Below are positions 12,064 through 27,000 of a stretch of DNA of 64,000 bases, one piece after another. Position 1 is the first letter of the stretch. Every line of letters starts with the position of its first letter. The stretch is from positions 11,470,001 to 11,534,000 of the forward strand of contig BTRK01000001.1 of assembly GCA_036245805.1 (NCBI GenBank). Reading direction: 5' to 3'. A program made the position numbers and the translations under genes. The DNA is from Pristionchus mayeri (Eukaryota; Nematoda; Chromadorea; Rhabditida; Neodiplogasteridae). Under the pieces are notes generated by a model that was given only the letters and a program-made list of their open reading frames with translations, did no database searches and was not told where the DNA came from.

Positions 12064-15000
12064 TGTTTCGCCTGAACTCCTCGCCATGGCATACTGCGAC
12101 TATGCGGGAGCCGCACTGCCCTCGGCAGGTTTGATGTTTAATCTTTCACCTCTGATCTCGAATTATGAGTGCAACTTCTTCATAGGTTCCATCAATAGCT
12201 AACTGATGCCAAATAGAGATGCCAAATATGATTCATTCGCTTAGACTAACTAGACATATTTCCATAGTATCTTCTGCCAACTGTAAATTGAAGTGTCTTC
12301 CATTTCAGCCCATCTGGAGGCTTTGCACACCCGTTTGCTCTCCTTTCCTCTGGCCAATCCGCACTCGAGACACGCTCTGAGTGGCACGACTGCTGCTCTA
12401 GTGGAGAGTGCGAGGGCGCGGTGAGTGTGTCTTGTTTTGAATAATTGTGGAAAATACGCTTTGATGCCGGCAGTATCAGTCGTTCACCCTCACAGGCACA
12501 TCTAAAGTAATAGAGGGTACAATTAAAACAGTATGGTAAGCATGTGTACATAGCACTGAGTGGCACGACTGCTGCGCTGGTGGAGAGCGAGAGGGCGCGG
12601 TTGGTTTCCAGTGGTGTTGTAGGATGAATATCGATAAAAGTGCGCAGTCATGCAAAAGCAGGAGCTAATGATCGAAATTATGTGTGAGGAGAGAAAAGAA
12701 GATCAAAACCAATGAAAGATCACAGATACATTTATCTTCAGCATCTTTGCTCACTTCCTAGGGGAAATGATTAATGCGCTATTGCGAAAGATTATGATTG
12801 GAAAGATTAACATTTCAGTATCTTCGCTCATTTGCACACGTCTCCCGATGACTACGACCTCGTGTTCACTGCGAATAGTACGCACTCGATCAAGATCGTA
12901 GCGGAGAGCTTTGTCTTTCCGAAGAAGGTTAGAGATCAAAGAACCTTTGAAACTAATGATGTTTTCTTCTGAAAGTCGCTTTATTCAACGTGCTCTCCCA
13001 CTTGTCAGATAGTTGATAAATTGTGAATAATGACGCGGCCATTTCCCACGAAGCCTTACCAGTTTCCGGAGTATATCGAATTTCCGACGAAATCCGAGAT
13101 CACAGTTATTTCAGCTGGATTAGCTACGATCTTCAGTGGTAGGAGGATCATAACTTGCCCTGAAAAATTGATTACTAAAACATTATAGTTAGAGCTACGT
13201 GATTCCAAAGAAGGTTGGAATATTTGTTTTGGTTATTAAAGGATGAGCATTCATTTTTTTCATTTTTTGAAGCTATCATATGCACTGCCTAGAGCTCCAC
13301 AACGGTAAGAAGTTCCGAAATTTTCACATTGACATCTCCATTCCGAACAGAGTTATAGCTAGTTAGCTGGTAGCCAGATCAGGGAAAGCTCAGGGAAGGG
13401 GGCGAGATAGCACGTGACTTGAAGAGAGTGCGTCCCTAGGTGAAACGTATTCCAACCGGGCGCGCGTTTGCATTTACTCCTCCTTTAAAGCGACAAGCGT
13501 ATACGTGAACGAAGAATCGATTGCAGTTTTACTATTTTCTTTCAGATTTACTATTTCTGACACGTATAGTGCGTTCTACTTTTATTAGCCCAAAAACATC
13601 CCTAAAATCTTCTTTTCTCTTAATAAGCTGTTTATTGTTGTTCATAGTGGACTTACTCGTTAGTATTCCACCGGTTTAAGTAAATATCCTACCATGCGAA
13701 CTAAAAGTAACAACGCTCCATGCTCCTGAAGAAGGCCAGATATCAAATTTGCTTTCTGTTCAATTAATCTTTCGCAGATATTGGAAATTTTGAGGTCACT
13801 TGATGATTATCGGCCAATGAAACATATTGTGATTATTGCCAAATAATTTCAAAGTTTAATAAAAATTGATGTACAAACAGTGTTAAAAGAGAAAAGGTCT
13901 TTCAGGAGAAACCTCCTGGCGATCCGTCGATGGTCTACTCGCTTGCTGATTGCAAAGGCGAGCTTTGATATATTTTAACTTTATATCTCTGCTTTTAATT
14001 TCCAAGCGAAAATGCTGCTTTTAACTTACTTATTCAAGTAGTAATTGTTTTTTATTAGGAGCATTTAGAAAGGAATAGAATTGCTTCTAATTTCCTCAAA
14101 TATTCTCTGTTACAATTTCCTCACATATTTAGACATTGGACTAGAATTACTCCTTAATCTTTATCGTCAGGCCCCTCCTACGCCTACCTGCTCGACTCAC
14201 ACACGTCAGTTGTGGGTGCGCGAGAGATCATGAGAGATAAGGTGAGTGATCTTTCATCTTTTACACCAAAGAGAAAATTTAGCTCTTTCTTGACGTGTTC
14301 GACATATTTAGATATCATGCAAGAAGCAAATCTTTCTCGGTCTTCTCAGAATTTTCAAAGAAACGCCCTAACTTGATAATGTTTCATTTTGAAGCAATAT
14401 GAGTACAGAGAGAGGTGATCTTTGATCTTTATCCTCAGGTCGATTCAATCTGCTGTCTAGACGAGCTGCCAGAGCACTGGGACAAGGAGGCAGTGAAGGA
14501 GGCGAGTATTCCACATTATAAAAAGATTAGTGAATGTTCCTTGTAAATCTCATTGAGCCACCTTTACGTAGCCTAGAATGGACCAGATTAGGAATTTGGG
14601 GCCTACGCATTTCTAGCAATGCTCGGCTTGTTCGTTTAGTGAGGCTCGCGGTAGTGGAAATGAAAATTTTGCAAAGTGAAACTGTTCTTTTTTAATCGAG
14701 ATGCACACTGATCGCTATTGGGCAAATGTGGCAATGCACTTCTATTGTTTCTTTCCTCTTTTTCATGCAATCCCCGAGAAAGATTTAGAGAGAGAAAGAA
14801 CTGCACAAAAATCCATATTTTCCATTAGGGATGTTAAGTTTCACGGGCGCTTCATCTCCTCTACTCTCTCTTCATTTCAATGATGCCATTGCGCGTGGTC
14901 AAACAACAAAAACACCTCGATTACGGCTCCGTCTACAGAGAAAATAACAGAAGCGACATAGCGAGTTTTTTATCGATATAACTAAAGCAAAATTAGCTCA

Positions 15001-18000
15001 ACAACGTCGATTGCAGAAGCCACAACTGGCATTCAGCCAGGTTGATCAAGAGTTCGTAATTCGTGTAATGCTCAACTCATTTTGCACAAACTTTCGAACA
15101 ATCTGAGATTGTGGGAAATGAAGAGATAATTACCCGAATTGCTAACTCAAAAAGAAATAACGTTATGAAAAATCGTTTTCCCCCAAGATCTGTTATGTTT
15201 CACGGTTGCTTCATCTCCACGAGCATATTTTCGTTCCAATGGTTCCTTGTAATCTGGTCAAACCACAAACACGCTTCTCTTCTAGCCCGAAGAGAAAGCA
15301 GTGCATGCATGATCGATCATTGGCCATGTCATCAATAGCATTCATAAACATGGGGAAATGCTTAAGAAAGAGTTGCATAAATTCTCTCAGTCCTCTGTTT
15401 ATCTTAAAGTTACCGGACGAGGAAGAAATTGACCCCCTATTTTTTGTCCTCCATCGAATAACCGATGGATTAGTTGAGAATGAATATAAAACAATACTAA
15501 AAATCAATAATAGCCTCAAGGGAAAGCCGGAAATTATCAGCGCTCTCTCACTTTTGCATAGTCTCTCGTAGAGGCGAAGAGAACAGGGTCAGATCAGGGT
15601 TTCGTCCTCGCCCGGTAACTTTAATTCAAGTAATCGTCTCTTCACTCTACACACTCACTTGACCGATCTAGCGATGAGAGCGTGTGGCAACTGAAGAGAC
15701 ACGAAATAACACGAAATACACGAAATAACTCAACTAGAAATAACGTCACTAAAAATAAATTATTCCCCCCCCCCCCGAGATCTTTTATGTTTCACGGTTG
15801 CTTCATCTCCTCTAATCTCTGCCCATTTCAATGCGTCCATAACGCTTGGTGGAATAACAAACAAGCCAATCCCAAGACTTATTCAAAGATAAAGAATAAT
15901 CCTAGCGCGATCTTTGATCTTTTTGCTATCAATAGTTTCCATAAAAATATTATTGATTCACACAGTTTCCAAAATTAGCTCAGTCCTCTCAATTGTAAAC
16001 TCCATTACGGTGATCCACCCAGTTTATCTTAATTCGGTTAATCGTCTCTTAATTCTGCACTCTCTCTCTCTCTCTCGACCGATCTTGCGATGAGAGCGTT
16101 TGGAAAATGAAGAAATCCGAATTGAGAACTATGCTGAGTGTGATTATTCCCGTCCTCCTCCCCTCCGCACTCTCCCATAGATTCATTATGCTTCACGAGT
16201 GCTTCATCTCCTCTAGTCTCTGCCCATTTCAATATGCCAATTGCATATGGTGGAATAACAAACAAACTATCTTCTTCATGTCCAAAGTGAAAGCAGTAGC
16301 CAATAAGAGCGATCTTTGATCTTTCTATCAAAAGCGTACATAAAAGTGCGAAAATGCAGAGTTTCCCAAATTAGCATAGTTATCTGGATTTCAGGCATAA
16401 CTTCCGTTACAGTAATCCAGTCAGCTTGAGATTTGTCCTTTCCAGCCCTCCTCCCCTCCTCACTCTCTCTTCGTCCTGACCGCTCAGAGCAACTTCTGCG
16501 GTCGCAAGTACCCACTCGTGGCTGTTGAAGAGCTGCAGAAGAGAGGTATGGACTTCATTTTTGCTCCTTGATCTTTACAAATAGTACTCAACCAAGAAAG
16601 AAACTTTTGCGCAAAATTTTATTCAAATAATACGATTTAATAGAGAGGTGCAATAGGTGATTTTTTGATGTCATCTAATTCTACGTCCTACTCTCTCTAG
16701 CGTATGAAATACCGTATGAAATTTTCAGTCTGTTTATCAGGGATAAAATATCATCCTAAGGTTTCTCCGTTCTCCTCGACGCAGCGTCGCTCGTCTCCTC
16801 CTCTCCCTTGAGACTGGACACATGCAGGCCACACTTTGTCGCCTTCTCCTTCTACAAGGTATCTTATCGTTGATCTTTGAACTTTTATCTCTGATATATG
16901 ACCATTTGATTTGAGAAATCCTTGAACAATCGTATTGTTATACTCATTTCAGCAAAATGGGTTGTGAGCGGATATGTTTCACTAGTGTAATATCAGAGTG
17001 TGCTTTCGACAATTTCAATTCTTGAAAGAAGGATCAAAGAGGGATTGGGGGAGAGAATTTAAATGAAATAAAATATTTTCCCAAGATATGTTTCACGATT
17101 AGTTCATCTCGTCAAGGATTTATTCATTTCAATGATTTGAGTGCCTGCAAAAGTAGAAATAGGGGTGGAAATTCGGACTCGGAAAGACGGCATCGCTGTT
17201 GAAAATACCGTTGTAAATGCTCTTTCCGAAACTTGACAGATTGGGATGGCACTAGAGAAATACTATATTTTCTTTACTCTTCATTATATCTGACCGATGA
17301 AATTAGTGCGAGGTCACATAGAATGAATGAGTAATTCGTGAGATGCCATCGCTATGGAGAGATCAAAGATCAATTTTTCAGATGTTCGGCTACCCGACTG
17401 GAGTCGCGGCACTGCTCATTCATCGATCAGCCCGGAATCTACTCCAGAAGCGCTCTTTCGCTGGTGATATTTGATATGATATTTGATATCTGATCCCTGG
17501 ATTACACCATTTTGCATTAGGATAATCGATTTGCATCTCTTTTCTGAACTAAAATTTACCAATGCTGAAGTGTTGTATATGCATAAGATAAAATCGATAC
17601 TTCAGGTGGTACGGTAACTGCGTATCTGCCGCAGCAACTCTACCATGCGGACAAGGACGTCTACCATCGACGGTTAGTTTAAAAAATCGATAAATCAATA
17701 AATCAACACATAATGTTGTTGTTAAACCAGTACGTTAAATGTAATGAGGAGTTGTGTGGATGAAGTATGGCATCAGGCCGGACCAAAACTCGTAATGTAG
17801 ATTTCGCGTGTTCCATCAATTATTTCAGCTTCGAAGAGGGCACACCGGATTACTACGCAATCGCTGCCTTGAGGGAGGGATTCGAGGAGCTGGATCGATG
17901 CGGTAGGTCATTGTATTAAACAATCCAACCGGGGAATGTGTATAGTGAAGACAGCTATGAATATCACTAGTTTCGATGTATTTTTGTTGTTCAGCCAGAT

Positions 18001-21000
18001 CTCTAAAATCGGTTTTAGACAACATTTTTTTAGAGAATGGGGAAATACTTTTTTTGCTCTGTTGACATGAGACAGTGTGAACGAGTGTTTAATTATTGAG
18101 CACTCAAGATTCATCCAAAATTGGAAATCGAATGGCGTAAGCCGCTTCGTAGGTTGATTGAAACATACCTGTTATATTCGTTCCTCTGATAAAAGATTGT
18201 GAGAGAGATCGTGGAAACGAGCAATTACCTCGCTTGCGTCCATTTTTACCAATAATAAAGTGCGTGGGGTAAAGAGAATTGTTCTGAGAAAACGAAAGGA
18301 GGCAATAGCAAGATATCAGAAATAAAAGATCAACGATCACATTCCAGGCGGGATCGAGACCATCCACTCTCACTGCGATGCCATCACTCGAGCAGCCAGG
18401 GAGATGCTGAGAGGAAAAAAGTGGGTGATGTTTGATCTCTGATCTCTTTTGGTCTCTGATCTATCATTACTAGTCTATAATGATTTATGATGGAGAGAAA
18501 TATGTGATGTCTCATGTATCTGAGGACGCAAACTTAGGATAGCAAGTTGATCCTAGGTGTGTTATCTCAACTTAGCTTTGAACTGAAGGGAAGTTGGGTC
18601 ATTGATCGCTAACCTATCTCACAACTTTAATACAGGCACGCAAACGGCGCCCCGCTGTGTGAGCTGTACGAGCACGAGGAGGTTTGATCTTTGATATTTT
18701 ACTTCGCATGATATGATAGCCTCTGGTTCGGAAGATTATCTATGATTTTCCCTAGGAGTAGACCAATCGCCTTCGTGTATCATTCTTCATGCATTAATAA
18801 TGCTGCTATAGATCCGTTTTGAGGGATAAATTGGAAAATATAATGATTATTTTATGAATTTTGAAGAATCCAACCAGCGAAACGAAGGGCCCGACTATCG
18901 CCTTCAACCTCAAGAGACACGACGGGTCTTGGGTCGGATTCATCGAGGTATTCTTTGTAAATCGAAATCGATGATTGCGAAACGGAAATGTGAGGGAACG
19001 TGAAACCACTTGAACCTCGTCTCTGTTTTTGCCCACGTCATTGTGCCTTGAAGCACGACTACACAGGGATGCGGGTACGGTATCATGATGTTGGAACAGT
19101 GCCAAGGTTATGGTATCAAGGTGCTGGAACGGTTCCAACCATGTCAAACTCTACTAATGGGACTGATCGAATAGTGGTAGGCACTGAAAGGGTACGGTAT
19201 TATGATGTTGACACGGTGCCAAGATGGGAAGGATACTGTATGATGGCGCTGGAACGGTGCCAAGATGGGAGTGCTACGGTATCAAGGTGTTGGCACGGTT
19301 CCAAGATGCGGAGGAGACGATATCTTGCTGTTTTCACTGAGCAAGTCGATCGAAACTGTATTCCGGTGTTGACGAAGTGCTAAGATGGGAAGGATACTGT
19401 AATGAGGTGTTGGCACAGTGCCAAGAATGGAATGATATTGCAACTCAGCATTGGCAATGTGCCAAAACACGAAATTTCGCAACATTTACAAACTCACGTG
19501 GTGACCGAAGCAATGGCGCAGAGACACAGAAGCGTCGATAGACGCATGACCGTAGCGTAGCGGATACGGTACCTGCGGGGTTACGGTGAGCAAGGGTTAC
19601 TGTAACAACACAGTTCCCGTTTTTGGTTGATTTTGCACTATTTTCAGCACGTTTTAGGTGCGCAAAATATGTCATCTCTTCAGTATCTACCGCGCTAAAG
19701 ACTGATCCGAAAAAACACGAAATTAACCAAAAATATCGGTATGGTGGAGGTGCGAACCTGGGCGGGAGAGGGAGAGAGGAGCGAGTGGCCACTCGGGACG
19801 AGCGACGAACGAGCAAATGAATGGAGAGGAGAGGAGAGGGGGAGGGGAGGATAATGGACAATGGGCTATTGTCTGATCGATTTGCACTTTCAATTATGCT
19901 TTGTCTATTGTTCTGCACGTAACGGATTCTATATCTTCCTACTTCACGGCGACATTAAGGCAGGGATGACTTCGAACGAACTTACTATCTTTATTCGACG
20001 TTTTCTCGCAGATTATAGCCGTCAGAGAGTAGTGATTTCATATGCTAGGTGTTCGGTTGTAGTGACTACTATGCCGACTTGACAACACCACTATCCCTGC
20101 ATTTGAGCTCTCAGAATTGTATGCTGGGATAAAAAGGAAAATGTAGTTGTATGACCATAAAACTATGTTATCCGGAATGCAATCACCGAATTGTAAATTT
20201 GAAAAATCGAATATGCGCGTCACGATGAAACTTTGCAATTGGTTACCTAACATCTGAACGTCGTCATTCCTCTTTTTTTAGATCGGATCTAGGGCACGGT
20301 TTATTCAAGTTAGTTAATTTTCTTAGGGACTCCTCGACGAAGGAAATAATCCATCTTCTTCTTTCCACCAAACATGTCCTGACTATATTCGTCAACCAAT
20401 CTCATGTACGAGTTTATAACGAAGTTGCAAAGCGCTGAAAGCATATTTTATAGTCAGTAAATTTACATTTATTTTAATTATTTAAGTTAATAAGCTCCTT
20501 TAATATTACGCAAAAATACCATTAACATCTTCCTTCATGCACGTGTAGAACAGGCCGTCGCACCGTTTTCGCTTATAGTTTACTTTATCCGGCATATTGT
20601 AGCAGGCCCTACGCCACCTGAAAGCGTTGGTTTCGAACGGATACCAAGCTGGAACCAGACTGGTACCAGACTGGTACCAGCTCGGTACCAACTTGCAGCA
20701 TCTGTTAATGTTCAGCAGTCGGTTTTCGCACGTTGCGAACCATCCGTACAGCCAGCGACTCTGATAGAGCCTGAAATTGGAAATTCCGCTCGTAGACTCT
20801 TTTTGTGCAGGAAATTCGCAATTAGTCATTGCGGCTCTCTGCAAGAGTCTGACTCTTTTCATTTAGCTTACTCTTTAGAACGGTCGGAAACTAGGGTTCC
20901 GGAATTGGGCGTAATTGGGAAATTTTGAATCATATTCAGATATGTTTCATGTACAATATAGTATCCATATATAGCGCACGTGACACTGAAAATGATTCAC

Positions 21001-24000
21001 AAGATGCCCAATTAAGCCCAATTCCGGAACCCCAATCAGAACCCATTGGATGAGAATAAAAAAATATACCCTTTCAAAGTGCTCATAGAAAACGTTTTGG
21101 TAGTGTGAAAGTATATTGTGAAAATAATGTAGAAGAGTCTTTTTTGAGTTCTCATCGTTTCTCGAAACCCACTTGAGGGACTTCTCCTTGCTAAGAAATT
21201 CCTCTCCCTCGAATATCTCCAAACTGCACTCCCACCAATCGATTGGCTCCATGGCACTGAAAGGATGCTGTAGGGCTGGCACGGTGCCAAGAAAGGAAGG
21301 ATACTGTAGCTTGTTGGCAAAGCGCCAAAAATGTATTTTTGTAGGATTAAAAAATTACATGGTGACCGAAGCGATCACGCAGAAGCACAGCAAAGCCGGC
21401 AGATGCATGACCGTAGAGTAGCGGATACGGTACCTGAGGGGGTAACATGGGCTTGGGTATCGAATGGCTGAGGACACGAACCTGGGGGAGAGGTAGAGGG
21501 GAGCGAGCCACCAGTCGGGAGGAGAGACGAGCGAGCGAATGAACGGGAGACGGAAAGGGCATTCAAATTTGATTATCGAAATTAAAATTAATACGTTCTA
21601 TAAAAAATACAATCACTACCCACCCCCAAAACACATGCGAAACAACACAAATGAAAAGAGTGTATTCAAATTTATTCACACTTGTCGTTACTTAATCATT
21701 GTCTTATCCAATATTTGTGAATTGGTATCTAAAATCAAATTCCTTCGTGTCTCCATTTCCAGCCTCGATCACGTATTCGTAATAGGAGTTTATGATCCAT
21801 CTGCAGGGCACTGCAAAGCAGAAATAAATATTATTTTCTTATTTTTTATATTTTATTTATTTATTGTAATTTAATTTGTAATTTTAAAATGTAGGAATTA
21901 GGATGTTTACATAAATTTAATTACATTTTCGGGTTATTACTAGAGCTCGAAGAAGGGCCTTCGTATCTTTATACTCTAGAAAATACAAAACAACGTGGCA
22001 AGATTTGGAATAAATTGTTAATTATTATTGATTAATTAATAATAATATTTTACTCACTAGGACAGTCATTCTTCATGCACCTCCACAGCGCAACGTCGCA
22101 CGCGCGCTGAGGCAGGGCTGTTTTGTAGCACTCTTTATGGGTCCTGAAATATCGCTGTGGCTCCGGAACCAGGTTCCAATCTGGTACCAGCACCACTCGG
22201 TGCCAGGTCGGTACCACGCACTAACTTGCAGCATCTGTTCATCTCAAGCATCCGGTTCTCGCACGCAACGAAAATGCCGAAGATCCAGCGTCTTCGAAGC
22301 TCTTTGAGTGCCTCTTCCTTGCCCAAGACCTGCGAATGCGAAATTCAGCCATCTTGTATTTTGTAGAGGAAATTTGAAATTAGTCATTGCGGCGTTCTGC
22401 GAGAGATTTTTGTTTCTGACTCTCTTCACTTATCACGCTCTCTCGCCCTTTTACGAGAGAGATTGAACTAGAAATAAGGAGACGGCGACACACCTCCCTT
22501 TCCACTACATCATTGAGGTAGCACTGCCACCAGTCAAGTGCCTCAAAGGAACTGAAAAGATGATGTTGACATGGAGCCAAGAAGAGACGATTACGGTAGA
22601 TAAGTGTTGGCAAGGTGCCAAAATCACTTACGCAGTCGCCAATGCAAAGAAGCAGAAGCACAGCAGAGTCGGCAGATGCATGACGGTAGAGTAGCGGGTA
22701 CGGTACCTACGGTAAAATGGGTGCCGATATCCGACAGGGTGATGGAACGAACCTGGGCGGGAGAGGGAGAGAGGAGCGAGCCACCAGTCGGGAGGAGAGA
22801 TGAGTGATAGAATGAGTGGAGACGAGATGGGTGGATTGATATATTTAAATAGTTAATAGCTCATCTAATTGGTCAGCTCGATGACCTTTTATTTCCCAAC
22901 GAACTATAGGTTCCTATTACCCAGATCTCCCTGTCCTTCATCTGATTAGTTGTTCATGTATTATCTTGCTATGTCATGAGACACTTCTATTTCAGATTTG
23001 TTCTGTTTTGACACAAAGCTGTCAGGGACGACAGATCAGATAATTAGGGAATCATGGGAATCAGGGAGTCAGTGGTTCAGGGGAGACAGATCAAGCTATA
23101 GTGTTTGATGTCTTTCGTTTCTCCTCTTCATATCTTAGCGATTCGTAGCCCAAGCGTCCATGGTCCTTCACATAGTTGATGTAGGCGTTCGTAAACAACG
23201 AGCACAACACTGAAATGTGCAAATTCAATGTGGGCTTAATGCCAGCAACAAAAGCTTCTGATAATCGGACACAGAACAGGAATGATTTTATAAAAGCCAG
23301 TAAAATGAGCACATAGCAATTAACCGTGGCAGATGTTCATACTGTATACCCTATGCGACCAGGTAGTCATGCTAACAGCCATTAGGATTATATTCCATGG
23401 TCAATTGGTAAGTAGTCCAGTGGAACCCTTGCCCAAATCGTACCCGACGTAGCTTCGTCTAAGCACTTTTCGAACTTTTCATCACAAGCATCCCGCGAAA
23501 ATGGAGAGTTCACATAATCAGAGTAACAAAGATTATGAGACCTGTAAATTGACGAGTTCGGCTCGGTACCAGTTCGATACGAGACCCATGGTGGTACCGG
23601 TACCACACTCACTTGCAGCATCTGTTGATCGGCAGTAGATGGTCGCACAAAGTCTTCCAGCCAAGGAACTCAACAGCGGCTAAATGTAATTAGTAATTAG
23701 CAATTAATACAATTAACAATAATGATAATTAACCGTATTCGAATGTCTCCTCAGCGTCAGCTCGTAGCTTATCCTTGCTAATATCCGCCTCGATGCGGCA
23801 TCTCCACCAGTTTTCGATTGGCTCCCAGGCACTGAAAGGATACGGTAGGACGGATTTGGCATTGTGCCAAGTAGGAAATTATAAAGTAATCAGGTTCTAA
23901 CACGGTGCCAAAAACTGATGTCTGGTTCTGGGCACGGATTGATAAACCAACGTGACCACAGAAGCAAAGGCCAGGATGCACAGCAGAGTCGATAGATGCA

Positions 24001-27000
24001 TGACAGCAGAGTAGCGAATACGGTACCTGACATGGTAGAATTGGGTTCGGGTACGATCTGGCTCAGTGGTACGAACCTAGATTGGGGGAGGAGAGGAGAC
24101 CACTCGGAAGGATAGACGAGCGATCGAATGAATGGAGATAATAGGGGACAAAGGGCAATTGCCCATTCATTAAAGTCAGGCTATTCATATCGAAAATAAT
24201 TTGCCAAGTTGACAATTTTCTCTTATTTAGCTCCCCCTGAAACGCACATTTCGTGAAAATCTCTCAATATATTTCCACTTTTTTCTTACCATGTAGTGCA
24301 AGCACTTCTACTTCAGATTTATTCTGTTTTGACACAAAGTTATCAGGTACCACCGATCAGGGAATCATGGAATCCGGGAATCAGGGAATCAGGGAATCAG
24401 GGAATCAGGGAAGGCAGATCAATCTTCAGTTTTTTTTGCACAACAACATTCGGCCAGATAACCCCTAGCTAGCGATCAAAGAGCAAATTCATTCTCTTTT
24501 CTTTCGCTCTCGCCCTGTAACATTATCCTAGCTTCGTAAGAAAAAATTCACTGCGCTAGTTCAGATGAGAATAATGACGTCATTCCGCCTTGGAAATACA
24601 AAATCCGGCATAACGTTATGGTTCTTATTCCACAGTGTTAAGCCCCATGCAAAAGGAAAAGCTCTTTTCCCGATCTTTTTCAAAGTCAAAAAGTTGTGAA
24701 TTTGCTCTTGCACATTTTAGCTCACTGTATCGAGTTTTAATATGAAACAATTGTGAAACCTCACTAAAACACAAATGATTCTAATCTTTTACGAATCACG
24801 GAAGAGGTCGATTAATTCATGTTTCATAGAAAATTAAAGTAATAGGTGCGCTTTTCGGATTTGTCCGTGGACAACCTGGCGCATAATATTGTGATTCGAC
24901 CTAGTGCCAATAAAAGCGTACCTGACGAAGCGTCGTCTAAGCACTCTTCAAACTTGTCATCGCATCCTTTCTGTGTATTCTTCTTCTCAGCGTAGCAAGC
25001 ATTATGAGACCTGAAAATGACGGCTTGTGGTGGTACCGAATCCATGTAGGTGCGGGTAGGCACAGGGTCCAGGTTGATACCTCGTACCGGCACTAGTACA
25101 AGTCGATACTTAAAGGAGGAATGTAGGCAAAGTTCAACTTTGGAGCCTTTAATAACCATGGCCAAGCTCCCCTTAACGACTAAAGGCTCCTAAAAAATTA
25201 CAACAATATCTCTAATATCAACAGAGTTCTGATTAGTTGGCTGAGTGCCATGGACGCTTGATGGGCCAGGGAAGTGCGCGAATTCAAATATCTTGAAGTT
25301 TTGTCAAAAACTGGTGGGAATCGAACCCGCAACCTTCCGATTACGTGACGGCTGCTCTACCACTAAGCTATCCTAGCGATGTTTGTTCACTTCCTAGCTC
25401 GCTCTATGATCTTTGGAGGGTGGAACCTCCCTTCTATCGATGTGGCTACTTTGCCGAGAGTCCTCCTTTAAGCGGTTCTGGTCCCAGACGAATACTGGAC
25501 CCATAATGGTCTCGTATCCAGGCCGCTTCCTGGTACCGGTACCACACTCACTTGCAGCATCTGTTGATCGGCAGTAGATGGTCACACAAAGATGCGGAAC
25601 CAAGGAAGAATTTGAGAATCAAGGAATTATACGCAGCTGAATTTGATAATTAAAGAATAAGTAAAATGAGCGAATTCAAGGGAGGCCCAACGTGAAAACC
25701 TTAGTGAAGTAGCCCCTGAGAGAGAGGCGAATATATAAAATGAGTGAAACATAAACGAACTAGGTACGAACAAAAAATACTGTTATTAAAATAGGTTTAG
25801 CAACCGAAATCGAATGTATCCTCAGCTTCCGCTCGGAGCATATCCTTGCTAATATCCGCCTCGATACGGCATCTCCACCATTTTTCGATTGGCTCCCAGG
25901 CACTAAAGATACGGTAGGACGGCGTTGGTACGGTGCCAAGAAAGGAATAATACGGTAATCAGAAGCTGGCACGGTGCCAAAAACAGGTGACTGTTTCCGG
26001 GATCGGATTAATAAACGAACGTGACGACAGACACAAAGGCCAGGATACACAGCAGAGTCGACAGATGCATTACGGTAGAGTAGCGGATACAGCACCTGAT
26101 ACGGTAGAATTGGGTTCGGGCACATCGGGTTTAGGGAACGGGGCCAATGCACGAACCTAAGTGGGAGAGTGCGAGTGGAGAGACAAGCGAGCGAATGAAT
26201 GGAGAGAGGAGAGGAGAATTGAAACTATTTATTTGTTGTGTAACTATTGTTTGCGTCGAAAATATGTTTACGATTCTATCAGCGGTAACATATAAGACGT
26301 TACGAGTGATTCCCGACCTATTGCCCTCTTTTAAAATTTGAATTTGATCGTATGTTTGTTTCAGTTTCCGATGCTTTCCTGTGTCTCTTCAATTACACCA
26401 TGATATTTTATTCACATTTCTTCGGGAAATCGCGGGATTTCAAAGCCAGGAGAAAATCGTTCCGTTGCTTCCTTCGTACGCATTGTGACCGAAGGTGCGC
26501 ACAACGTACACGTAGCTTCTCATCACCAATTCGCAGCTTTCTAAAATTCATTTTTCCGGCTGAGTAAAGGAATGGTTCTCCGCCGAAGTAAGCTATATGT
26601 GATATGTGCAAAATTACGCATTTCGTTTAAATTTTCGACTACAATTTGCACCAGGGATTCCCTATTTTGCCATTATGCTATTGATAGCTCCGCAAGAAAT
26701 CACATTTGTTTTTAGTTTTGTTTTTGTTCTTAACCTTCGTATGAAGATACAGTAGACAGAATGAAAAAAGTCATTTTTTTTTCGCGGAGCACTCTCTTCA
26801 CCGCTACACAGTACAGGTATTAGTGATGCCAAATCGGCGCGCGCTCTCCTCGTTTCACACGCTCTCTCGCTCTGTCTGACCGACGAGAGAGCGTGTGGAA
26901 CAAGGAGAGCGCGCGCCGATTTGGCATCACTAATCGGTATCGTCCTTGAGTAAGCACTCCTCGAATTGATTATCGCAAGCTTCCCGATTCAGCTCTTTCT

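Larger units (their letters stand above)
14820..17150 (+). repeat. Diverged tandem block inside MOCOS introns
   Basis: A block of about 90 bases containing TATGTTTCACGGTTGCTTCATCTCC and ATTTCAATG recurs at about 14830, 15192, 15785, 16184 and, more weakly, 17087. Several copies are followed by CGATCTTTGATCTTT. The copies are too diverged to be a recent array. Nothing suggests coding. Confidence 0.65.

Noticed and set aside
19445..19918. A 157-codon minus-strand frame
   Set aside because: It contains the orphan first exon in another frame; the rest is purine-rich upstream repeat with no family match.
24360..24412. Regular short repeats that might suggest a CRISPR-like array
   Set aside because: The units are directly tandem with no spacers, and this is animal DNA; it is a minisatellite.
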